Below the pieces are notes generated by a model, which searched no databases, had not been told where the DNA came from, and worked only from the letters and a program-made list of their open reading frames with translations. The translations under genes and the position numbers were made by a program. Positions 48,590 to 62,583 of a stretch of DNA of 64,000 nt are shown here, piece by piece (within the stretch, counting starts at the first letter, position 1; each line of letters begins with the position of its first letter). The stretch comes from Henricia sp. BOLD:AAB3569 (taxonomy: Eukaryota > Echinodermata > Asteroidea > Spinulosida > Echinasteridae). The stretch is taken from NCBI GenBank assembly GCA_037783545.1, contig JBBELK010000931.1:62001-126000 (forward strand), given 5' to 3'.

Positions 48590-51384
48590 GAAGGAATGTT
48601 CAGACAAACTTGAAATTTTGACTGCTTTAACAACTCAATATCCCAAACGTATTCTGCAAATTTCAGCAATTTCCCGTTTAAACCGACCGAGTTATCGTTG
48701 AATCTAGCAAAAACTCCCTGCCGTCACAGTTTTCGCTCAAGCAGATGCCGCTTTCGGGAAACATTGCGTCCGAAGTGGTCGCTATTTTGGAACTAAAGGA
48801 ATGTCCAGACAAACTTGAAATCTTGCCTGCTTTAACAACTCTATATCCCAAACGTATTCTGCAAATTTCAGCAATTTCCCGTTTAAACCGTCCGAGTTAT
48901 CGGTGAATCTAGCAAAAACTCCCTGCCGGCACAGTTTTCGCACAAGCAGACGCCGCTTTCCCGAAACATTCCATCTGAAGTGGTCGCTATTTTGGAACTG
49001 AAGGAATGTCCAGACAAACTTTTAATTGTGCCTGCTAAAACAACTCTATATCCCAAACGTATTCTGCAAATTTCAGCAATTTCCCGTTTAAACCGACCGA
49101 GTTATCGTTGGATCTAGCAAAAACTCCCTGCCGGCACAGTTTTCGCACAAGCAGACGCCGCTTTCCGGAAACATTCCATCTGAAGTGGTCGCTATTTTGG
49201 AACTGAAGGAATGTCCATACAAACTTCAAATTGTGCCTGCTAAAACAACTCTATATCCCAAACGTATTCTGCAAATTTCAGCAATTTCCCGTTTAAACCG
49301 ACCGAGTTATCGTTGAATCAAGCAAAAACTCCCTGCCGTCACAGTTTTCGCTCAAGCAGATGCCGCTTTCGGGAAACATTGCGTCCGAAGTGGTCGCTAT
49401 TTTGGAACTGAAGGAATGTTCAGACAAACTTGAAATGTTGACTGCTAAAACAACTCTATATCCCAAACGTTTTCTGCAAGTTTCAGCAATTTCCCGTTTA
49501 AACCGACCGAGTTATCGGTGAATCTAGCAAAAACTCCCTGCCGTCACAGTTTTCGCACAGCAGATGCCGCTTTCGGGAAACATTGCGTCCGAAGTGGTCG
49601 CTATTTTGGAACTGAAGGAATGTTCAGACACAACTTGAAATTTTGACTGGTTTAACAACTCTATATCCCAAACGTATTCTGCAAATTTCAGCAATTTCCA
49701 GTTTAAACCGACCGAGTTATCGTTGAATCTAGCAAAAACTCCCTGCCGTCACAGTTTTCGCTCAAGCAGATGCCGCTTCGGGAAACATTGCGTCCGAAGT
49801 GGTCGCTATTTTGGAACTGAAGGAATGTTCAGACAAACTTGAAATTTTGACTGCTTTAACAACTCTATATCCCAAACGTATTCTGCAAATTTCAGCAATT
49901 TCCCGTTTAAACCGACCGAGTTATCGTTGAATCAAGCAAAAACTCCCTGCCGTCACAGTTTTCGCTCAAGCAGATGCCGCTTTCGGGAAACATTGCGTCC
50001 GAAGTGGTCGCTATTTTGGAACTGAAGGAATGTTCAGACAAACTTGAAATGTTGACTGCTAAAAGAACTCTATATCCCAAACGTATTCTGCAAGTTTCAG
50101 CAATTTCCCGTTTAAACCGACTGAGTTATCGGTGAATCTAGCAAAAACTCCCTGCCGTCACAGTTTTCGCACAAGCAGATGCCGCTTTCGGGAAACATTG
50201 CGTCCGAAGTGGTCGCTATTTTGGAACTGAAGGAATGTTCAGACACAACTTGAAATTTTGACTGCTTTAACAACTCTATATCCCAAACGTATTCTGCAAA
50301 TTTCAGCAATTTCCAGTTTAAACCGACCGAGTTATCGTTGAATCTAGCAAAAACTCCCTGCCGTCACAGTTTTCGCACAACCGGACGCCTCTTTCCGGAA
50401 ACATTCCATCTGAAGTGGTCGCTGTTTTGGAACAGAAGGAATGTTCAGACAAACTTGAAATTTTGACTGCTTTAACAACTCTATATCCCAAACGTATTCT
50501 GCAAATTTCAGCAATTTCCCGTTTAAACTGACCGAGTTATCGTCACAGTTTTCGCACAAGCAGATGCCGCTTTCGGGAAACATTGCGTCCGAAGTGGTCG
50601 CTATTTTGGAACTGAAGGAATGTTCAGACAAACTTGAAATTTTGACTGCTTTAACAACTCTATATCCCAAACGTATTCTGCAAATTTCAGCAATTTCCCG
50701 TTTAAACCGACCGAGTTATCGTTGAATCTAGCAAAAACTCCCTGCCGTCACAGTTTTCGCTCAAGCAGATGCCGCTTTCGGGAAACATTGCGTCCGAAGT
50801 GGTCGCAATTTTGGAACTGAAGGAATGTCCAGACAAACTTGAAATCTTGCCTGCTTTAACAACTCTATATCCCAAACGTATTCTGCAAATTTCAGCAATT
50901 TCCCGTTTAAACCGACCGAGTTATCGGTGAATCTAGCAAAAACTCCCTGCCGGCACAGTTTTCGCACAAGCAGACGCCGCTTTCCGGAAACATTCCATTT
51001 GAAGTGGTCGCTATTTTGGAACTGAAGGAATGTCCATACAAACTTCAAATTGTGCCTGCTAAAACAACTCTATATCCCAAACGTATTCTGCAAATTTCAG
51101 CAATTTCCCGTTTAAACCGACCGAGTTATCGTTGAATCAAGCAAAAACTCCCTGCCGTCACAGTTTTCGCACAAGCAGATGCCGCTTTCGGGAAACATTG
51201 CGTCCGAAGTGGTCGCTATTTTGGAACTGAAGGAATGTTCAGACACAACTTGAAATTTTGACTGCTTTAACAACTCTATATCCCAAACGTATTCTGCAAA
51301 TTTCAGCAATTTCCAGTTTAAACCGACCGAGTTATCGTTGAATCTAGCAAAAACTCCCTGCCGTCACAGTTTTCGCTCAAGCAG

Positions 51385-54204
51385 ATGCCGCTTTCGGGAA
51401 ACATTGCGTCCGAAGTGGTCGCTATTTTGGAACTGAAGGAATGTTCAGACAAACTTGAAATTTTGACTGCTTTAACAACTCTATATCCCAAACGTATTCT
51501 GCAAATTTCAGCAATTTCCAGTTTAAACCGACTGAGTTATCGTTGAATCTAGCAAAAACTCCCTGCCGGCACAGTTTTCGCACAACCGGACGCCTCTTTC
51601 CGGAAACATTCCATCTGAAGTGGTCGCTATTTTGGAACAGAAGGAATGTTCAGACAAACTTGAAATTTTGACTGCTTTAACAACTCTATATCCCAAACGT
51701 ATTCTGCAAATTTCAGCAATTTCCCGTTTAAACTGACCGAGTTATCGTCACAGTTTTCGCACAAGCAGATGCCGCTTTCGGGAAACATTGCGTCCGAAGT
51801 GGTCGCTATTTTGGAACTGAAGGAATGTTCAGACAAACTTGAAATGTTGACTGCTTTAACAACTCTATATCCCAAACGTATTCTGCAAATTTCAGCAATT
51901 TCCCGTTTAAACCGACCGAGTTATCGTTGAATCTAGCAAAAACTCCCTGCCGTCACAGTTTTCGCTCAAGCAGATGCCGCTTTCGGGAAACATTGCGTCC
52001 GAAGTGGTCGCAATTTTGGAACTGAAGGAATGTCCAGACAAACTTGAAATCTTGCCTGCTTTAACAACTCTATATCCCAGACGTATTCTGCAAATTTCAG
52101 CAATTTCCCGTTTAAACCGACCGAGTTATCGGTGAATCTAGCAAAAACTCCCTGCCGGCACAGTTTTCGCACAAGCAGACGCCGCTTTCCGGAAACATTC
52201 CATTTGAAGTGGTCGCTATTTTGGAACTGAAGGAATGTCCATACAAACTTCAAATTGTGCCTGCTAAAACAACTCTATATCCCAAACGTATTCTGCAAAT
52301 TTCAGCAATTTCCCGTTTAAACCGACCGAGTTATCGTTGAATCAAGCAAAAACTCCCTGCCGTCACAGTTTTCGCTCAAGCAGATGCCGCTTTCGGGAAA
52401 CATTGCGTCCGAAGTGGTCGCTATTTTGGAACTGAAGGAATGTTCAGACAAACTTGAAATGTAGACTGCTAAAACAACTCTATATCCCAAACGTATTCTG
52501 CAAGTTTCAGCAATTTCCCGTTTAAACCGACCGAGTTATCGGTGAATCTAGCAAAAACTCCCTGCCGTCACAGTTTTCGCACAAGCAGATGCCGCTTTCG
52601 GGAAACATTGCGTCCGAAGTGGTCGCTATTTTGGAACTGAAGGAATGTTCAGACACAACTTGAAATTTTGACTGCTTTAACAACTCTATATCCCAAACGT
52701 ATTCTGCAAATTTCAGCAATTTCCAGTTTAAACCGACCGAGTTATCGTTGAATCTAGCAAAAACTCCCTGCCGTCACAGTTTTCGCTCAAGCAGATGCCG
52801 CTTTCGGGAAACATTGCGTCCGAAGTGGTCGCTATTTTGGAACTGAAGGAATGTTCAGACACAACTTGAAATTTTGACTGCTTTAACAACTCTATATCCC
52901 AAACGTATTCTGCAAATTTCAGCAATTTCCAGTTTAAACCGACCGAGTTATCGTTGAATCTAGCAAAAACTCCCTGCCGTCACAGTTTTCGCTCAAGCAG
53001 ATGCCGCTTTCGGGAAACATTGCGTCCGAAGTGGTCGCTATTTTGGAACTGAAGGAATGTTCAGACAAACTTGAAATTTTGACTGCTTTAACAACTCTAT
53101 ATCCCAAACGTATTCTGCAAATTTCAGCAATTTCCAGTTTAAACCGACTGAGTTATCGTTGAATCTAGCAAAAACTCCCTGCCGGCACAGTTTTCGCACA
53201 ACCGGACGCCTCTTTCCGGAAACATTCCATCTGAAGTGGTCGCTATTTTGGAACAGAAGGAATGTTCAGACAAACTTGAAATTTTGACTGCTTTAACAAC
53301 TCTATATCCCAAACGTATTCTGCAAATTTCAGCAATTTCCCGTTTAAACTGACCGAGTTATCGTCACAGTTTTCGCACAAGCAGATGCCGCTTTCGGGAA
53401 ACATTGCGTCCGAAGTGGTCGCTATTTTGGAACTGAAGGAATGTTCAGACAAACTTGAAATGTTGACTGCTTTAACAACTCTATATCCCAAACGTATTCT
53501 GCAAATTTCAGCAATTTCCCGTTTAAACCGACCGAGTTATCGTTGAATCTAGCAAAAACTCCCTGCCGTCACAGTTTTCGCTCAAGCAGATGCCGCTTTC
53601 GGGAAACATTGCGTCCGAAGTGGTCGCAATTTTGGAACTGAAGGAATGTCCAGACAAACTTGAAATCTTGCCTGCTTTAACAACTCTATATCCCAAACGT
53701 ATTCTGCAAATTTCAGCAATTTCCCGTTTAAACCGACCGAGTTATCGGTGAATCTAGCAAAAACTCCCTGCCGGCACAGTTTTCGCACAAGCAGACGCCG
53801 CTTTCCGGAAACATTCCATTTGAAGTGGTCGCTATTTTGGAACTGAAGGAATGTCCATACAAACTTCAAATTGTGCCTGCTAAAACAACTCTATATCCCA
53901 AACGTATTCTGCAAATTTCAGCAATTTCCCGTTTAAACCGACCGAGTTATCGTTGAATCAAGCAAAAACTCCCTGCCGTCACAGTTTTCGCTCAAGCAGA
54001 TGCCGCTTTCGGGAAACATTGCGTCCGAAGTGGTCGCTATTTTGGAACTGAAGGAATGTTCAGACAAACTTGAAATGTAGACTGCTAAAACAACTCTATA
54101 TCCCAAACGTATTCTGCAAGTTTCAGCAATTTCCCGTTTAAACCGACCGAGTTATCGGTGAATCTAGCAAAAACTCCCTGCCGTCACAGTTTTCGCACAA
54201 GCAG
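51385..54204 (+). repeat. 2,820-bp tandem duplication, first copy
   Basis: It is repeated from about 54,205. It consists of a 1,616-bp and a 1,204-bp segment, each beginning at a 179-bp unit (51640, 53256). It carries the private TATATCCCAGACG near 52,074. Confidence 0.85.
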
Positions 54205-57090
54205 ATGCCGCTTTCGGGAAACATTGCGTCCGAAGTGGTCGCTATTTTGGAACTGAAGGAATGTTCAGACAAACTTGAAATTTTGACTGCTTTAACAACT
54301 CTATATCCCAAACGTATTCTGCAAATTTCAGCAATTTCCAGTTTAAACCGACTGAGTTATCGTTGAATCTAGCAAAAACTCCCTGCCGGCACAGTTTTCG
54401 CACAACCGGACGCCTCTTTCCGGAAACATTCCATCTGAAGTGGTCGCTATTTTGGAACAGAAGGAATGTTCAGACAAACTTGAAATTTTGACTGCTTTAA
54501 CAACTCTATATCCCAAACGTATTCTGCAAATTTCAGCAATTTCCCGTTTAAACTGACCGAGTTATCGTCACAGTTTTCGCACAAGCAGATGCCGCTTTCG
54601 GGAAACATTGCGTCCGAAGTGGTCGCTATTTTGGAACTGAAGGAATGTTCAGACAAACTTGAAATGTTGACTGCTTTAACAACTCTATATCCCAAACGTA
54701 TTCTGCAAATTTCAGCAATTTCCCGTTTAAACCGACCGAGTTATCGTTGAATCTAGCAAAAACTCCCTGCCGTCACAGTTTTCGCTCAAGCAGATGCCGC
54801 TTTCGGGAAACATTGCGTCCGAAGTGGTCGCAATTTTGGAACTGAAGGAATGTCCAGACAAACTTGAAATCTTGCCTGCTTTAACAACTCTATATCCCAG
54901 ACGTATTCTGCAAATTTCAGCAATTTCCCGTTTAAACCGACCGAGTTATCGGTGAATCTAGCAAAAACTCCCTGCCGGCACAGTTTTCGCACAAGCAGAC
55001 GCCGCTTTCCGGAAACATTCCATTTGAAGTGGTCGCTATTTTGGAACTGAAGGAATGTCCATACAAACTTCAAATTGTGCCTGCTAAAACAACTCTATAT
55101 CCCAAACGTATTCTGCAAATTTCAGCAATTTCCCGTTTAAACCGACCGAGTTATCGTTGAATCAAGCAAAAACTCCCTGCCGTCACAGTTTTCGCTCAAG
55201 CAGATGCCGCTTTCGGGAAACATTGCGTCCGAAGTGGTCGCTATTTTGGAACTGAAGGAATGTTCAGACAAACTTGAAATGTAGACTGCTAAAACAACTC
55301 TATATCCCAAACGTATTCTGCAAGTTTCAGCAATTTCCCGTTTAAACCGACCGAGTTATCGGTGAATCTAGCAAAAACTCCCTGCCGTCACAGTTTTCGC
55401 ACAAGCAGATGCCGCTTTCGAGAAACATTGCGTCCGAAGTGGTCGCTATTTTGGAACTGAAGGAATGTTCAGACACAACTTGAAATTTTGACTGCTTTAA
55501 CAACTCTATATCCCAAACGTATTCTGCAAATTTCAGCAATTTCCAGTTTAAACCGACCGAGTTATCGTTGAATCTAGCAAAAACTCCCTGCCGTCACAGT
55601 TTTCGCTCAAGCAGATGCCGCTTTCGGGAAACATTGCGTCCGAAGTGGTCGCTATTTTGGAACTGAAGGAATGTTCAGACACAACTTGAAATTTTGACTG
55701 CTTTAACAACTCTATATCCCAAACGTATTCTGCAAATTTCAGCAATTTCCAGTTTAAACCGACCGAGTTATCGTTGAATCTAGCAAAAACTCCCTGCCGT
55801 CACAGTTTTCGCTCAAGCAGATGCCGCTTTCGGGAAACATTGCGTCCGAAGTGGTCGCTATTTTGGAACTGAAGGAATGTTCAGACAAACTTGAAATTTT
55901 GACTGCTTTAACAACTCTATATCCCAAACGTATTCTGCAAATTTCAGCAATTTCCAGTTTAAACCGACTGAGTTATCGTTGAATCTAGCAAAAACTCCCT
56001 GCCGGCACAGTTTTCGCACAACCGGACGCCTCTTTCCGGAAACATTCCATCTGAAGTGGTCGCTATTTTGGAACAGAAGGAATGTTCAGACAAACTTGAA
56101 ATTTTGACTGCTTTAACAACTCTATATCCCAAACGTATTCTGCAAATTTCAGCAATTTCCCGTTTAAACTGACCGAGTTATCGTCACAGTTTTCGCACAA
56201 GCAGATGCCGCTTTCGGGAAACATTGCGTCCGAAGTGGTCGCTATTTTGGAACTGAAGGAATGTTCAGACAAACTTGAAATGTTGACTGCTTTAACAACT
56301 CTATATCCCAAACGTATTCTGCAAATTTCAGCAATTTCCCGTTTAAACCGACCGAGTTATCGTTGAATCTAGCAAAAACTCCCTGCCGTCACAGTTTTCG
56401 CTCAAGCAGATGCCGCTTTCGGGAAACATTGCGTCCGAAGTGGTCGCAATTTTGGAACTGAAGGAATGTCCAGACAAACTTGAAATCTTGCCTGCTTTAA
56501 CAACTCTATATCCCAAACGTATTCTGCAAATTTCAGCAATTTCCCGTTTAAACCGACCGAGTTATCGGTGAATCTAGCAAAAACTCCCTGCCGGCACAGT
56601 TTTCGCACAAGCAGACGCCGCTTTCCGGAAACATTCCATTTGAAGTGGTCGCTATTTTGGAACTGAAGGAATGTCCATACAAACTTCAAATTGTGCCTGC
56701 TAAAACAACTCTATATCCCAAACGTATTCTGCAAATTTCAGCAATTTCCCGTTTAAACCGACCGAGTTATCGTTGAATCAAGCAAAAACTCCCTGCCGTC
56801 ACAGTTTTCGCTCAAGCAGATGCCGCTTTCGGGAAACATTGCGTCCGAAGTGGTCGCTATTTTGGAACTGAAGGAATGTTCAGACAAACTTGAAATGTAG
56901 ACTGCTAAAACAACTCTATATCCCAAACGTATTCTGCAAGTTTCAGCAATTTCCCGTTTAAACCGACCGAGTTATCGGTGAATCTAGCAAAAACTCCCTG
57001 CCGTCACAGTTTTCGCACAAGCAGATGCCGCTTTCGGGAAACATTGCGTCCGAAGTGGTCGCTATTTTGGAACTGAAGGAATGTTCAGAC
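54205..57090 (+). repeat. 2,820-bp tandem duplication, second copy
   Basis: TATATCCCAGACG recurs near 54,894, exactly 2,820 bp later, and nowhere else that I saw. A private TTTCGAGAAAC near 55,417 marks this copy only. The match ends near 57,090, where this copy has CAGACACAAC and the first copy's continuation CAGACAAAC. Confidence 0.85.
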
Positions 57091-57399
57091 ACAACTTGAA
57101 ATTTTGACTGCTTTAACAACTCTATATCCCAAACGTATTCTGCAAATTTCAGCAATTTCCCGTTTAAACCGTCCGAGTTATCGGTGAATCTAGCAAAAAC
57201 TCCCTGCCGGCACAGTTTTCGCACAAGCAGACGCCGCTTTCCCGAAACATTCCATCTGAAGTGGTCGCTATTTTGGAACTGAAGGAATGTCCAGACAAAC
57301 TTCAAATTGTGCCTGCTAAAACAACTCTATATCCCAAACGTATTCTGCAAATTTCAGCAATTTCCCGTTTAAACCGACCGAGTTATCGTTGGATCTAGC

Positions 57400-59585
57400 A
57401 AAAACTCCCTGCCGGCACAGTTTTCGCACAAGCAGACGCCGCTTTCCGGAAACATTCCATTTGAAGTGGTCGCTATTTTGGAACTGAAGGAATGTCCATA
57501 CAAACTTCAAATTGTGCCTGCTAAAACAACTCTATATCCCAAACGTATTCTGCAAATTTCAGCAATTTCCCGTTTAAACCGACCGAGTTATCGTTGAATC
57601 AAGCAAAAACTCCCTGCCGTCACAGTTTTCGCTCAAGCAGATGCCGCTTTCGGGAAACATTGCGTCCGAAGTGGTCGCTATTTTGGAACTGAAGGAATGT
57701 TCAGACAAACTTGAAATGTAGACTGCTAAAACAACTCTATATCCCAAACGTATTCTGCAAGTTTCAGCAATTTCCCGTTTAAACCGACCGAGTTATCGGT
57801 GAATCTAGCAAAAACTCCCTGCCGTCACAGTTTTCGCACAAGCAGATGCCGCTTTCGGGAAACATTGCGTCCGAAGTGGTCGCTATTTTGGAACTGAAGG
57901 AATGTTCAGACACAACTTGAAATTTTGACTGCTTTAACAACTCTATATCCCAAACGTATTCTGCAAATTTCAGCAATTTCCAGTTTAAACCGACCGAGTT
58001 ATCGTTGAATCTAGCAAAAACTCCCTGCCGTCACAGTTTTCGCTCAAGCAGATGCCGCTTTCGGGAAACATTGCGTCCGAAGTGGTCGCTATTTTGGAAC
58101 TGAAGGAATGTTCAGACAAACTTGAAATTTTGACTGCTTTAACAACTCTATATCCCAAACGTATTCTGCAAATTTCAGCAATTTCCAGTTTAAACCGACC
58201 GAGTTATCGTTGAATCTAGCAAAAACTCCCTGCCGGCACAGTTTTCGCACAACCGGACGCCTCTTTCCGGAAACATTCCATCTGAAGTGGTCGCTATTTT
58301 GGAACAGAAGGAATGTTCAGACAAACTTGAAATTTTGACTGCTTTAACAACTCTATATCCCAAACGTATTCTGCAAATTTCAGCAATTTCCCGTTTAAAC
58401 TGACCGAGTTATCGTCACAGTTTTCGCACAAGCAGATGCCGCTTTCGGGAAACATTGCGTCCGAAGTGGTCGCTATTTTGGAACTGAAGGAATGTTCAGA
58501 CAAACTTGAAATGTTGACTGCTTTAACAACTCTATATCCCAAACGTATTCTGCAAATTTCAGCAATTTCCCGTTTAAACCGACCGAGTTATCGTTGAATC
58601 TAGCAAAAACTCCCTGCCGTCACAGTTTTCGCTCAAGCAGATGCCGCTTTCGGGAAACATTGCGTCCGAAGTGGTCACAATTTTGGAACTGAAGGAATGT
58701 CCAGACAAACTTGAAATCTTGCCTGCTTTAACAACTCTATATCCCAAACGTAATCTGCAAATTTCAGCAATTTCCCGTTTAAACCGACCGAGTTATCGGT
58801 GAATCTAGCAAAAACTCCCTGCCGGCACAGTTTTCGCACAAGCAGACGCCGCTTTCCGGAAACATTCCATTTGAAGTGGTCGCTATTTTGGAACTGAAGG
58901 AATGTCCATACAAACTTCAAATTGTGCCTGCTAAAACAACTCTATATCCCAAACATATTCTGCAAATTTCAGCAATTTCCCGTTTAAACCGACCGAGTTA
59001 TCGTTGAATCAAGCAAAAACTCCCTGCCGTCACAGTTTTCGCTCAAGCAGATGCCGCTTTCGGGAAACATTGCGTCCGAAGTGGTCGCTATTTTGGAACT
59101 GAAGGAATGTTCAGACAAACTTGAAATTTTGACTGCTTTAACAACTCTATATCCCAAACGTATTCTGCAAATTTCAGCAATTTCCCGTTTAAACTGACCG
59201 AGTTATCGTCACAGTTTTCGCACAAGCAGATGCCGCTTTCGGGAAACATTGCGTCCAAAGTGGTCGCTATTTTGGAACTGAAGGAATGTTCAGACAAACT
59301 TGAAATTTTGACTGCTTTAACAACTCTATATCCCAAACGTATTCTGCAAATTTCAGCAATTTCCCGTTTAAACCGACCGAGTTATCGTTGAATCTAGCAA
59401 AAACTCCCTGCCGTCACAGTTTTCGCTCAAGCAGATGCCGCTTTCGGGAAACATTGCGTCCGAAGTGGTCGCTATTTTGGAACTAAAGGAATGTCCAGAC
59501 AAACTTGAAATCTTGCCTGCTTTAACAACTCTATATCCCAAACGTATTCTGCAAATTTCAGCAATTTCCCGTTTAAACCGTCCGA
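57400..59585 (+). repeat. 2,998-bp-offset block, first copy
   Basis: It matches 60,398-62,583. The rare CGTAATCTGC occurs at 58,749 and 61,747. Private to this copy are GGTCACAATTTT (58,674), CCAAACATATTC (58,950) and GCGTCCAAAGTGG (59,251), so several point changes followed the duplication. Confidence 0.82.
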
Positions 59586-60397
59586 GTTATCGTTGAATCT
59601 AGCAAAAACTCCCTGCCGTCACAGTTTTCGCTCAAGCAGATGCCGCTTTCGGGAAACATTGCGTCCGAAGTGGTCGCTATTTTGGAACTGAAGGAATGTT
59701 CAGACAAACTTGAAATTTTGACTGCTTTAACAACTCTATATCCCAAACGTATTCTGCAAATTTCAGCAATTTCCAGTTTAAACCGACTGAGTTATCGTTG
59801 AATCTAGCAAAAACTCCCTGCCGGCACAGTTTTCGCACAACCGGACGCCTCTTTCCGGAAACATTCCATCTGAAGTGGTCGCTATTTTGGAACAGAAGGA
59901 ATGTTCAGACAAACTTGAAATTTTGACTGCTTTAACAACTCTATATCCCAAACGTATTCTGCAAATTTCAGCAATTTCCCGTTTAAACTGACCGAGTTAT
60001 CGTCACAGTTTTCGCACAAGCAGATGCCGCTTTCGGGAAACATTGCGTCCGAAGTGGTCGCTATTTTGGAACTGAAGGAATGTTCAGACAAACTTGAAAT
60101 GTTGACTGCTTTAACAACTCTATATCCCAAACGTATTCTGCAAATTTCAGCAATTTCCCGTTTAAACCGACCGAGTTATCGTTGAATCTAGCAAAAACTC
60201 CCTGCCGTCACAGTTTTCGCTCAAGCAGATGCCGCTTTCGGGAAACATTGCGTCCGAAGTGGTCGCAATTTTGGAACTGAAGGAATGTCCAGACAAACTT
60301 GAAATCTTGCCTGCTTTAACAACTCTATATCCCAAACGTATTCTGCAAATTTCAGCAATTTCCCGTTTAAACCGACCGAGTTATCGGTGAATCTAGC

Positions 60398-62583
60398 AAA
60401 AACTCCCTGCCGGCACAGTTTTCGCACAAGCAGACGCCGCTTTCCGGAAACATTCCATTTGAAGTGGTCGCTATTTTGGAACTGAAGGAATGTCCATACA
60501 AACTTCAAATTGTGCCTGCTAAAACAACTCTATATCCCAAACGTATTCTGCAAATTTCAGCAATTTCCCGTTTAAACCGACCGAGTTATCGTTGAATCAA
60601 GCAAAAACTCCCTGCCGTCACAGTTTTCGCTCAAGCAGATGCCGCTTTCGGGAAACATTGCGTCCGAAGTGGTCGCTATTTTGGAACTGAAGGAATGTTC
60701 AGACAAACTTGAAATGTAGACTGCTAAAACAACTCTATATCCCAAACGTATTCTGCAAGTTTCAGCAATTTCCCGTTTAAACCGACCGAGTTATCGGTGA
60801 ATCTAGCAAAAACTCCCTGCCGTCACAGTTTTCGCACAAGCAGATGCCGCTTTCGGGAAACATTGCGTCCGAAGTGGTCGCTATTTTGGAACTGAAGGAA
60901 TGTTCAGACACAACTTGAAATTTTGACTGCTTTAACAACTCTATATCCCAAACGTATTCTGCAAATTTCAGCAATTTCCAGTTTAAACCGACCGAGTTAT
61001 CGTTGAATCTAGCAAAAACTCCCTGCCGTCACAGTTTTCGCTCAAGCAGATGCCGCTTTCGGGAAACATTGCGTCCGAAGTGGTCGCTATTTTGGAACTG
61101 AAGGAATGTTCAGACAAACTTGAAATTTTGACTGCTTTAACAACTCTATATCCCAAACGTATTCTGCAAATTTCAGCAATTTCCAGTTTAAACCGACCGA
61201 GTTATCGTTGAATCTAGCAAAAACTCCCTGCCGGCACAGTTTTCGCACAACCGGACGCCTCTTTCCGGAAACATTCCATCTGAAGTGGTCGCTATTTTGG
61301 AACAGAAGGAATGTTCAGACAAACTTGAAATTTTGACTGCTTTAACAACTCTATATCCCAAACGTATTCTGCAAATTTCAGCAATTTCCCGTTTAAACTG
61401 ACCGAGTTATCGTCACAGTTTTCGCACAAGCAGATGCCGCTTTCGGGAAACATTGCGTCCGAAGTGGTCGCTATTTTGGAACTGAAGGAATGTTCAGACA
61501 AACTTGAAATGTTGACTGCTTTAACAACTCTATATCCCAAACGTATTCTGCAAATTTCAGCAATTTCCCGTTTAAACCGACCGAGTTATCGTTGAATCTA
61601 GCAAAAACTCCCTGCCGTCACAGTTTTCGCTCAAGCAGATGCCGCTTTCGGGAAACATTGCGTCCGAAGTGGTCGCAATTTTGGAACTGAAGGAATGTCC
61701 AGACAAACTTGAAATCTTGCCTGCTTTAACAACTCTATATCCCAAACGTAATCTGCAAATTTCAGCAATTTCCCGTTTAAACCGACCGAGTTATCGGTGA
61801 ATCTAGCAAAAACTCCCTGCCGGCACAGTTTTCGCACAAGCAGACGCCGCTTTCCGGAAACATTCCATTTGAAGTGGTCGCTATTTTGGAACTGAAGGAA
61901 TGTCCATACAAACTTCAAATTGTGCCTGCTAAAACAACTCTATATCCCAAACGTATTCTGCAAATTTCAGCAATTTCCCGTTTAAACCGACCGAGTTATC
62001 GTTGAATCAAGCAAAAACTCCCTGCCGTCACAGTTTTCGCTCAAGCAGATGCCGCTTTCGGGAAACATTGCGTCCGAAGTGGTCGCTATTTTGGAACTGA
62101 AGGAATGTTCAGACAAACTTGAAATTTTGACTGCTTTAACAACTCTATATCCCAAACGTATTCTGCAAATTTCAGCAATTTCCCGTTTAAACTGACCGAG
62201 TTATCGTCACAGTTTTCGCACAAGCAGATGCCGCTTTCGGGAAACATTGCGTCCGAAGTGGTCGCTATTTTGGAACTGAAGGAATGTTCAGACAAACTTG
62301 AAATTTTGACTGCTTTAACAACTCTATATCCCAAACGTATTCTGCAAATTTCAGCAATTTCCCGTTTAAACCGACCGAGTTATCGTTGAATCTAGCAAAA
62401 ACTCCCTGCCGTCACAGTTTTCGCTCAAGCAGATGCCGCTTTCGGGAAACATTGCGTCCGAAGTGGTCGCTATTTTGGAACTAAAGGAATGTCCAGACAA
62501 ACTTGAAATCTTGCCTGCTTTAACAACTCTATATCCCAAACGTATTCTGCAAATTTCAGCAATTTCCCGTTTAAACCGTCCGA
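60398..62583 (+). repeat. 2,998-bp-offset block, second copy
   Basis: It is colinear with 57,400-59,585 and lacks the three private changes of that copy. The 179-bp units at 61305 and 62099 correspond to 58307 and 59101. Confidence 0.82.
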
